A stretch of DNA of 47,079 nucleotides. It comes from Alphaproteobacteria bacterium (lineage in GTDB: Bacteria; Pseudomonadota; Alphaproteobacteria; Rhodospirillales; Magnetospirillaceae). Location of the stretch: the NCBI GenBank assembly GCA_021325215.1, contig JAJPHO010000185.1, positions 1-47,079 of the forward strand. The letters run 5' to 3'. The translations under genes were made by a program, and so were the position numbers. The notes beneath the pieces are model-generated. The model did no database searches, had not been told where the DNA came from, and saw nothing but the letters and a program-made list of their open reading frames with translations. Of this stretch, positions 35,982 through 42,109 are shown one piece after another. Positions within the stretch are counted from its first letter, which is position 1. Every line of letters starts with the position of its first letter.

Positions 35982-36560
35982 TCAGCTCTGTCGCTCCGGG
36001 CCCGGCATCCAGGTGATATGCGGCTCATGGCGCGGCGATGCCGGCGGGATGACGCGCGGATAACCGATGATGATCGGCGCGACGGGGATGCAGCGTTCGG
36101 ACATGAAGAGGGCCGCCTTGCCTTCGGGGTCGGTCAGCCAGGGCAGGGCCAAGCCGATCCAGCAGGTTCCCAGGCCACGTTCAAAAGCGGCCAGCATCAG
36201 ATTTTCCGCGGCGAGGCAGCAATCCATCCGCGCCATTTCGTCCGCCTCCGTGGCGGCGATGACGATCAGCGCCGGGGCATGGTGGAAAAGGTGGAATTCT
36301 TCCGATTGGAGATGCTCGCGGAGCTGGGGATGGTCGGGATCGTCGCCGAAGGCGGAGAGCGCGCGGGCTTTCGCCCGGACGGCCCATTGATCGATCTGCG
36401 CACGGCTGCTCACCGCGGTGAACGACCAGGCTTGGCGGTTCATGCTGTTCGGCGCCAGGATCGCGGCGTCGATCAGGGCGCGGAGACTCTCCTCGTCCAC
36501 CGCCTTGGGGAGAAAATCCCGCACTGCCCGCCGTTGGCGCAGGGCATCCATCAATTCCAT
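35982..36560 (-). CDS. Nitroreductase family protein
   Basis: A 192-residue FMN-dependent NAD(P)H oxidoreductase. The N-terminus has the flavin-phosphate motif RQRRAVRDFLPK (about 8-19), followed by LIDAAILAPNSMNRQAWSF. The dimer helix ENLMLAAFERGLGTCWIG and the C-terminal PIIIGYP are typical. Its natural substrate (quinones, nitro compounds or others) is not evident. GAGGAGG lies close before the ATG. An FNR-like promoter lies 150 bases upstream. Confidence 0.92.
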   Translation of the reverse strand: MELMDALRQRRAVRDFLPKAVDEESLRALIDAAILAPNSMNRQAWSFTAVSSRAQIDQWAVRAKARALSAFGDDPDHPQLREHLQSEEFHLFHHAPALIVIAATEADEMARMDCCLAAENLMLAAFERGLGTCWIGLALPWLTDPEGKAALFMSERCIPVAPIIIGYPRVIPPASPRHEPHITWMPGPERQS

Positions 36561-36582
36561 GTCGGCCTCCTCTTATTGACGC

Positions 36583-36729
36583 TTACAGGGCCAGATCGCT
36601 GTCCCGCGCGGGCTTCTCGGTGGCTTCGGTCAGCAGCGGCACGCTGGCCACCGACACGGCATTTTCGTCAGGGCATGGAAGCACTTTACGCATGGGTCCG
36701 AAGGCGGCCTTGACCTCGATCAAATGCAT
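36583..36729 (-). CDS. Possible 48-residue ORF between the MFS and nitroreductase genes
   Basis: An ORF beginning MHLIEVKAAFGPMRKVLPCP and ending in an acidic tail (PARDSDLAL). It lies 27 bases after the MFS stop and 22 before the nitroreductase start, on the same strand and in the same frame as the MFS gene. The ribosome site is poor (GAGAA). The FNR-like box sits within its first codons and the predicted FNR-dependent start lies inside it, so it could only be made from the MFS transcript. It may be a degraded remnant of a longer gene. No family recognised. Confidence 0.3.
   Translation of the reverse strand: MHLIEVKAAFGPMRKVLPCPDENAVSVASVPLLTEATEKPARDSDLAL
36710..36723 (-). promoter_or_regulatory. 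FNR-like box facing the nitroreductase gene
   Basis: On the minus strand TTGATCGAGGTCAA has one mismatch to the consensus. TAAAGT (36688-36683, four of six -10 matches) lies at the position expected for a box at about -41.5. The start would be near 36676, leaving a 115-base leader before the nitroreductase ATG. Confidence 0.5.
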
Positions 36730-36756
36730 CCCGTTCTCGACGGGAATCCCTGGGCC

Positions 36757-37890
36757 TTACCGCGCGGCCACCCGGCGGGCGGTAAGGGGGACCAGCGCCA
36801 TCAGCCCGGCCAGCAGGCAAAAGGCGAAAGGCAGGCTCGCCGCCTTGGCGACGAAGCCGATCGCGGCCGGTCCCGCCAGGATGCCGGCATAGCCCAGCGT
36901 CGACATGGCGGCGATGGCCAATGCCGGCGGCATGCTGGTCTGCGCGCCGGCCCGGCGGAACAGCGCCGGCACCACATTGGACGCGCCCAGCCCGATCAGC
37001 AGGAACCCACCCAGGGCGGCCGCGGCGACCGGCGCCGTCAGCAGCACGGCAAATCCCAACACGGCGATGGTCCCGCCGGCGACCAGCATGCGGAAATCGC
37101 CCAGGCGGGCGGTCAGCCGGTCCCCGGACAGACGGCCGATGGTCATGGCGATCGAGAACAGAATGTAGCCGATGCCGGCCTGACCGTGTCCGGCCAGGCC
37201 CTTTCCGGTGATCAGCAGCGCGCCCCAATCGAGCATCGCCCCTTCGGTGAGGAAGGTCGCCATGGCCAGCCCGGCCAGCAGCAGGACCAGTCCGCGCGGC
37301 CGCACGAACATCGGCCCCTCCTGCCCGCCTGCGGCGGCGAGCAGGCGCGGACGGGCAGCCATCATCGCCGCCAGCATCAGCCCGGCACAGAGGCCGGTGC
37401 CGGCAAGAACCGGAACCGCCAGCGACAAAAGCAGGGTCATCACCGCCGAGCCGGCGAAACCGCCGATGCTGTAGAGGGCGTGGAAGCCGGACATCAGCGG
37501 TATGCCGGCCTCGCGCTCGACCTCGACCGCATGGACGTTCATCGCCACGTCGAGCGTGCCGAGCGCGGCGCCGAACACCAGCAGCGCCGCGCCCAGCGCG
37601 ACCGGCGTCGCCGCGATGGTCAGCACCGGCAGAGCGAGGGCCAGCAGGAGGCCGCTGGCCATAATGACCGGACGAACGCCGCGCAGGGCGATCAGCGGCG
37701 CGGTCGCCGTCATCGCCGCCAGCGATCCCGCCCCGAGACAGAGCAGCAGCAAACCGAGCGACGCATCGTCGACGCCCAGGCGCTGCTTGGCGAACGGCAC
37801 CAGTGGCGCCCAGCACGAAACGCCGAAACCGGCGACCAGAAATGCCAGGCGGGTTCCCCGCCGCGCAGAGGGATTGTCAGGGGAAATCAT
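36757..37890 (-). CDS. MFS transporter, YbjJ-like
   Basis: A 377-residue inner-membrane transporter with about 12 helices. The charged loop signature between helices 2 and 3 is weak, but ALGTLDVAMNVHAVEVEREA (about 113-132) is typical of the YbjJ/FucP-like group, as is FHALYSIGGFAGS. The substrate is unknown; many relatives take sugars or export small metabolites. The ATG at 37890 has AGGAG eight bases upstream; a much longer open frame continues upstream in antisense to nothing and is ignored. It follows the deoR-type gene by 20 bases, so the regulator likely controls it. Confidence 0.88.
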   Translation of the reverse strand: MISPDNPSARRGTRLAFLVAGFGVSCWAPLVPFAKQRLGVDDASLGLLLLCLGAGSLAAMTATAPLIALRGVRPVIMASGLLLALALPVLTIAATPVALGAALLVFGAALGTLDVAMNVHAVEVEREAGIPLMSGFHALYSIGGFAGSAVMTLLLSLAVPVLAGTGLCAGLMLAAMMAARPRLLAAAGGQEGPMFVRPRGLVLLLAGLAMATFLTEGAMLDWGALLITGKGLAGHGQAGIGYILFSIAMTIGRLSGDRLTARLGDFRMLVAGGTIAVLGFAVLLTAPVAAAALGGFLLIGLGASNVVPALFRRAGAQTSMPPALAIAAMSTLGYAGILAGPAAIGFVAKAASLPFAFCLLAGLMALVPLTARRVAAR

Positions 37891-37910
37891 TGTCGGCTCC
37901 TGGAATTCGA

Positions 37911-38684
37911 TCAGTCGGCGGCGGCGATCTGCACGCGGCATCCGCCCGCTTCGAGGGCGGCGCACCGGGCGGGGGCGAGGTCGGCCTCGACCACCAGCGT
38001 CTCGATCTGGTCGAGCCGCGCGACGCGATGCAGCGCACGGGCGTTGAACTTGTCGCTGGTCGCCAGCACCAGCGTCCGGCGCGCCGAGGCGACAGCCGCC
38101 CGCTTGAAGGCCGCATCGGCATAATCGAAGGCGCCCACCCCTTCCTCGACCGAAACGGAACAGGCGCCCAGGAAGGTGCGGTCGAAGCGCATCAGGCCCA
38201 CCGCCTGGATCGCGGCGGCGTCGACACAGCCGCCGACCACCGGATCGGCCTCGCCGCCGATCACGATCAGCCGGATATCCTGGCGCAGCAGCACGGCGGC
38301 GGCGATCGCGACCGAGTTGGTCGCAACCGTCAGGTCGCCATCCTCGGGAAGAAACTCCACCAGGGCCAGATTGGTGCTGCTGCTGTCGAGAAAAAGAAAT
38401 TCCCCGGCCCCGACCGACGCTGCCGCGGCCTGGGCGAGAAGCCGCTTTCTGCCGGTTCCCTCGCCCAGACGGGCAGCCATCGTCGCGGTCGACGGCAGGA
38501 TGGGCAGCGCGCCGCCATAGACACGGCGGCAACGGCCTTCGGCGGCCAGCGCGCGCAGATCGCGGCGGATGGCGTCCTCGGAAACCGCGAATTCGGTCGC
38601 CAGCAGGGCGGCGACGACCGATTGGCCTTCGGCGAGGCGCGCCGCGATGATTTCACGACGGGCAATGGGGGGATCGACGATCAT
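37911..38684 (-). CDS. DeoR/GlpR family transcriptional regulator
   Basis: A 257-residue repressor-type protein. The N-terminal winged helix (about 5-60) has VSEDAIRRDLRALAAEGRCRRVYGGA, the family signature. The C-terminal sugar-phosphate sensor domain (about 75-245) has FLDSSSTNLALVEFL, VATNSVAIAAAV and IGGEADPVVGG. Such proteins respond to phosphorylated sugars. The ATG at 38684 gives the usual N-terminus; three earlier starts (ATG 38705, ATG 38711, TTG 38720) would fall inside the palindromes and are less likely. It heads an operon with the MFS gene, so it may regulate uptake or efflux of a sugar. Confidence 0.92.
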   Translation of the reverse strand: MIVDPPIARREIIAARLAEGQSVVAALLATEFAVSEDAIRRDLRALAAEGRCRRVYGGALPILPSTATMAARLGEGTGRKRLLAQAAAASVGAGEFLFLDSSSTNLALVEFLPEDGDLTVATNSVAIAAAVLLRQDIRLIVIGGEADPVVGGCVDAAAIQAVGLMRFDRTFLGACSVSVEEGVGAFDYADAAFKRAAVASARRTLVLATSDKFNARALHRVARLDQIETLVVEADLAPARCAALEAGGCRVQIAAAD

Positions 38685-38698
38685 GAATAAGGAAATAA

Positions 38699-38738
38699 CG
38701 TGCATAATCATGCACGTCAATGCGCATGATTGTGCACG
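38699..38738. promoter_or_regulatory. Tandem palindromic operators between deoR-type and permease genes
   Basis: CGTGCATAATCATGCACG (38699-38716) is an almost perfect 18-bp palindrome. Beside it TGCGCATGATTGTGCACG (38721-38738) is a related copy in which the core GCATGATT-n-TGCACG is kept. The centre-to-centre distance is 22 bases, about two helical turns. Placed directly before the regulator gene, they are likely its own binding sites. Confidence 0.6.
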
Positions 38739-38817
38739 ATCTATCTTTTTCCCCCTGCCCCTCCCTTTCCATCGGCTTCGTCATCTGTTTGGATGGCGGG
38801 AACGAGCAACGCACGGA

Positions 38818-39903
38818 ATGGACATACACATGAAAGAGGTCACGCCGCGCCAACCGGACGAAGACGGGAATCCCCGCATCCGGCAGGCGGCGATCGCCGT
38901 CCTCGCTCTGGTTCTGCTGGGGCTCGGCGCCTATACGCTGTGGCATTTTCTCAGCGCGCTGGTCTGGGCCGGCATCTTCGCCATCGCCCTCGGACCGCTT
39001 TACCGCCGCGCCGTCATGCGCTTCGGCACCGGCCGCTACAATGTACTGCTGCCGACGATCTTCACCCTGGGCATCGCGCTAATCTTCATCGTGCCGCTGA
39101 CCATGGTCGGCGTCCAATTGGCGCACGAAACCCATGCCGCGGCGGAATGGCTGCGCGACGTCGGGCAGAACGGCATCCCGTTGCCCGACGCCATCGAGAA
39201 TATGCCGTTCCTGCAAAACCAGACCGCCGACTGGTGGCGGCGCAACCTGTCCGATCCCGCCAATGCGCGGGAACTGGTCGAACGCCTGACCCGCGGCCAC
39301 ATGATGGATGTCAGCCGGATGATCGCGGTCCAGCTGGCCCGGCGCCTCACCCTGTTCGCCTTCACCCTGCTGACCCTGTTCTTCCTGTTTCGCAACGGGC
39401 AGTCGGTCGTCAGGCAGGCCCGCCGCGCGGTGCAGCGCCTGTTCGGGCAGGGCGGCGAACGGGTCGCCGTCAGAATGGTCGAATCGGTACATGGCACGGT
39501 GGACGGGCTGGTGCTGGTGGGCTTGGGCGTCGGCGTGATCCTGGGCATCGTCTACATCTTCGCCGGCGTGCCCGAGCCGGTGCTGTTCGGCATGGTGACC
39601 GCCATCGCGGCGATGATCCCCCTCGCCGCCCCGGTGGTCTTCTCGGCCGCCGCCATGATGTTGGCGGCGCAGGGCGAGATCGCCTGGGCCGTCACGGTGT
39701 TCGCGTCGGGCGTGGTGGTGACCTTCGTCGCCGACCATTTCATCCGCCCGGCCCTGATCGGCGGCACCACCAAGCTGCCCTTCATCTGGGTCCTGCTCGG
39801 CATCCTCGGCGGCGTCGAGAGCTGGGGCCTGATCGGGCTGTTCCTCGGCCCGGCGGTGATTTCGGCCCTGTATCTGCTGTGGCGGGAGTGGGTGGAGGAA
39901 TAG
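38818..39903 (+). CDS. AI-2E family transporter (PerM/UPF0118)
   Basis: A 361-residue inner-membrane protein with about eight helices. Family marks include ALVWAGIFAIALGPLYRR near the N-terminus, a large soluble loop (about 95-180) and the C-terminal motif FIWVLLGILGGVESWGLIGLFLGP. Members export varied small solutes (autoinducer 2 in one case, sodium or others elsewhere), so the substrate is open. An ATG at 38830 is an equally plausible start; neither has a strong ribosome site. It diverges from the deoR-type gene across the tandem palindromes. Confidence 0.85.
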   Translation: MDIHMKEVTPRQPDEDGNPRIRQAAIAVLALVLLGLGAYTLWHFLSALVWAGIFAIALGPLYRRAVMRFGTGRYNVLLPTIFTLGIALIFIVPLTMVGVQLAHETHAAAEWLRDVGQNGIPLPDAIENMPFLQNQTADWWRRNLSDPANARELVERLTRGHMMDVSRMIAVQLARRLTLFAFTLLTLFFLFRNGQSVVRQARRAVQRLFGQGGERVAVRMVESVHGTVDGLVLVGLGVGVILGIVYIFAGVPEPVLFGMVTAIAAMIPLAAPVVFSAAAMMLAAQGEIAWAVTVFASGVVVTFVADHFIRPALIGGTTKLPFIWVLLGILGGVESWGLIGLFLGPAVISALYLLWREWVEE

Positions 39904-39920
39904 CGGCCGCGGTCGGGTTT

Positions 39921-39934
39921 CTGATCCAGATCAA
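39921..39934 (+). promoter_or_regulatory. FNR-like box before the hibernation factor gene
   Basis: CTGATCCAGATCAA has one mismatch to the FNR consensus. Its centre lies 75 bases before the ATG at 40003. The hexamer at the expected -10 place (CACCCT) matches poorly, so this is the weakest of the six sites. Confidence 0.35.
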
Positions 39935-40002
39935 GGCGGTGGGGGGCCGGCCCCTCCACCCTTTGCGGCAGCTTCTTCTCCCTGCCGCAAAGGATTTTGC
40001 TC

Positions 40003-40341
40003 ATGCCCCAGATTCCCACTCAGGTCAGTTTCCGCAACATGGACCAGCCGCTGAACCTGGTCGGGCAGATTCATGAAAAGGTCGCCGACCTCGAGAAGGT
40101 CTATCCGCGCCTCACCGCCTGCCGCGTCATGGTCGAGCGCCGCAACCACCGCCATCCGATGGGCGAACTGTTCCACGTCCGCATCGACGTCACCATCCCC
40201 GGCGCCGAGCTGGTGGTGAGCCGCGAACCGTCCGAAGCGGAGGCCTATCAGGACATCAAGACAACCGTCCAGACCGCCTTCGACCAGATCCGGCGCCAAC
40301 TGGAAAATCATGTCTCGCGGACCCGGACCGGCGTGCACTGA
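40003..40341 (+). CDS. HPF/RaiA family ribosome-associated protein
   Basis: A 112-residue protein of the ribosome hibernation family (sigma-54 modulation fold, beta-alpha-beta-beta-beta-alpha). Members bind the 30S decoding site in stationary phase, as HPF or RaiA do. The conserved parts seen are the start VSFRNMDQPLNLVGQI, the lysine/arginine strand CRVMVERRNHRHPMGELFHV and the helix EAYQDIKTTVQTAFDQIRRQ. It is of the short type with no C-terminal dimerisation domain. AAGGA lies nine bases before the ATG. A second, general hpf gene may exist elsewhere; this copy sits in the low-oxygen neighbourhood. Confidence 0.85.
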   Translation: MPQIPTQVSFRNMDQPLNLVGQIHEKVADLEKVYPRLTACRVMVERRNHRHPMGELFHVRIDVTIPGAELVVSREPSEAEAYQDIKTTVQTAFDQIRRQLENHVSRTRTGVH

Positions 40342-40422
40342 CCCGCCCCTGCCGGGCGCTCTTCCTTAAGTTTTTGTGACACATGGCGGAGCGCCCTGTG
40401 CACCGGCATCTAACCTCTTACA

Positions 40423-41046
40423 ATGGGGGCGATGCCGAAACAGATGAAGCCGATATCCAACGAGCGGGCGCGCTGGCTGGCCGCCCACGTCGTTCCCCAT
40501 GAAGCCGCTCTGCGCGCCTGGCTGAGGGGGAAATCGTCGCTCGGCTTCGACATCGACGACATCGTCCAGGAGACCTATGCGATCCTGGCCGCCAAGGCGA
40601 CCATCGAAGGCATCGCCAATCCCAAGACCTATGCCTTTCAGGTCGCCTATTCGGTGATCCTGCAGCAGCTGCGCCAGTCACGCGTGGTGCCGATCGCCGC
40701 CATGGCCGATGTCGGAGAGCTGGAGGCCGAAATCGACGATCCGTCGCCCGAACAGGCGGTGCTGGCGCGCGACGAATTGCAGCGCGTTCAGCGCGCCATC
40801 GAAGCCCTGCCGCGCCAGACCCGCACCGCCTTCGTGCTGCGCCGGGTCGAGGGCCTGTCGCAGGCGGAGATCGCCAAACGCATGAATTTGTCCGAGCACA
40901 CGGTGGAGAAACATATTTCCCGCGGCATAAAATCGCTGCTGGCTCAGTTCGGACGTGGGGGAAACAAGGCCGTCCAGACATCTAAAGAAAGAACGGGGCC
41001 GATCGAGCGTGACGACGACGCACAGACAAACCGCAAAATCCATTGA
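40423..41046 (+). CDS. ECF sigma factor, FecI-like
   Basis: A 207-residue extracytoplasmic-function sigma factor. Region 2 has DIDDIVQETYAILAAKATI (about 44-62), which binds the polymerase and the -10. Region 4 has the HTH LSQAEIAKRMNLSEHTVEKH (about 145-164), in the FecI style. The start is uncertain among ATG 40423, 40432 and 40444; none has a strong ribosome site. The 3' end overlaps the FecR gene by about 38 bases. It should direct polymerase to the TonB receptor gene when the receptor is occupied. Confidence 0.93.
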   Translation: MGAMPKQMKPISNERARWLAAHVVPHEAALRAWLRGKSSLGFDIDDIVQETYAILAAKATIEGIANPKTYAFQVAYSVILQQLRQSRVVPIAAMADVGELEAEIDDPSPEQAVLARDELQRVQRAIEALPRQTRTAFVLRRVEGLSQAEIAKRMNLSEHTVEKHISRGIKSLLAQFGRGGNKAVQTSKERTGPIERDDDAQTNRKIH

Positions 41047-42016
41047 CCGGGACGCCGCCGAATGGGCGGCGCGCCTGGATTCCGGTGTCTTGACGCCGGA
41101 CGAGGAGAATACGCTGCAGCATTGGCTGGGCGGGGATACCCGCCGCTTCGGCGCGTTGGCCCGTGCTCAGGCGCTGATGGCCAGCCCGGAAATCGCCGAA
41201 GCCATCGCCCCCGCCCGCCCGCGCCTGGTGCCGATGCTCGGCCGCCGCAGCTTCCTGACCGCCGCCGCGGCCAGCCTGGCCGGCGCCTTCTTCGTCGTCA
41301 GCCGCACCGAATATGGCGCAGTGCATGATTACGCCTCCGAGATGGGCGAGATCCGGGTCATCCCGCTCGAAGACGGCTCGCGCATCACGCTGAACACCAA
41401 CAGCGCCGTCAGCGTCGAATACCGCCCGCATTCCCGCCTGGTGAAACTGACCCGCGGCGAAGCCTATTTCGAGGTTGCGAAGAATCCCGACCGCCCCTTC
41501 ATCGTATCCGGCCCGGCCGCCCAGGCCCGCGCGGTCGGCACCGCCTACAGCGTCCGGCTGGGCGACGAGGACCGCATGCAGGTGCGCGTCACCTCCGGCC
41601 GCGTCGCCGTCGAGCCGCCGCCCTCGGTCATCGCCGAATCGCTGCGCCTGTCGCCGATCGCCGACAATGGCGCCTATCTCGACGCCAACCAGCAGGCCGA
41701 TATCCGCGTGGCGCGCGACGGCCATTGGCGGGGCCAGGTCCAGGTCTCGATCAGGGACGTCGCGCCCGACAGGGTCGAGCGCGAACTGATGTGGCGCGAG
41801 GGGCTGCTGTCGTTCGAGGGCCAGACCCTGGGCGAAGCGATCGAGGAGTTTTCGCGCTATTCGCACCAGAAGGTGGTCCTGCAGAACGGCGTCGCCCATG
41901 AGCGCGTCTCGGGCCTGTTTTCGGCAACCGACCCCTCCGGCTTCGCCCGAGCCATCGCCGTCAGTCTGAAGTTGAAAACCAAAATCGAGAACGACGCCAT
42001 CGTCATATATAAGTAA
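41009..42016 (+). CDS. FecR family anti-sigma/transmembrane signal protein
   Basis: A protein of about 335 residues that holds the partner sigma factor inactive until signalled. A cytoplasmic DUF4880-type domain (about 10-60, AAEWAARLDSGVLTPDEENT) binds sigma. A membrane segment (about 81-97) follows directly after a twin arginine in GRRSFLTAAAASLAG, a feature also known for FecR. The periplasmic FecR domain (about 112-205) has IPLEDGSRITLNTNSAVSVE and GEAYFEV. The C-terminal STN-like domain (about 265-335) contacts the receptor. GTG 41009 is chosen by homology; GTG 40955 is possible. It overlaps the sigma gene. Confidence 0.92.
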   Translation: MTTTHRQTAKSIDRDAAEWAARLDSGVLTPDEENTLQHWLGGDTRRFGALARAQALMASPEIAEAIAPARPRLVPMLGRRSFLTAAAASLAGAFFVVSRTEYGAVHDYASEMGEIRVIPLEDGSRITLNTNSAVSVEYRPHSRLVKLTRGEAYFEVAKNPDRPFIVSGPAAQARAVGTAYSVRLGDEDRMQVRVTSGRVAVEPPPSVIAESLRLSPIADNGAYLDANQQADIRVARDGHWRGQVQVSIRDVAPDRVERELMWREGLLSFEGQTLGEAIEEFSRYSHQKVVLQNGVAHERVSGLFSATDPSGFARAIAVSLKLKTKIENDAIVIYK

Positions 42017-42018
42017 TA

Positions 42019-42035
42019 TTCATCATTACGATGAA
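42019..42035 (+). terminator. Small hairpin after fecR-like gene
   Basis: TTCATC-ATTAC-GATGAA is a 6-bp stem followed by AGTTTTCTT, starting three bases past the FecR stop. It is A/T-rich and weak, but the T-run suits partial termination ahead of the receptor gene's own promoter. Confidence 0.4.
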
Positions 42036-42066
42036 AGTTTTCTTACGGATGGCGGAGGCATCTCCC

Positions 42067-42095
42067 GGAAATACTCTATAGGACATAGACTTTCC
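42067..42095 (+). promoter_or_regulatory. Probable FecI-type promoter of the TonB receptor gene
   Basis: GGAAAT (42067-42072), the -35 sequence used by E. coli FecI at fecA, is followed after 17 bases by CTTTCC (42090-42095), similar in composition to the TCCTTT region of the fecA promoter. It lies 43 bases before the receptor ATG, between the FecR gene and its receptor. Confidence 0.5.
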
Positions 42096-42109
42096 AACCG
42101 GGGGACTTC

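Noticed and set aside
37891-38532. Upstream extension of the MFS open frame
   Set aside because: The frame stays open across the DeoR-type gene, but the added residues are Arg/Gly-rich, a good ribosome site exists at 37890, and the transporter family starts there.
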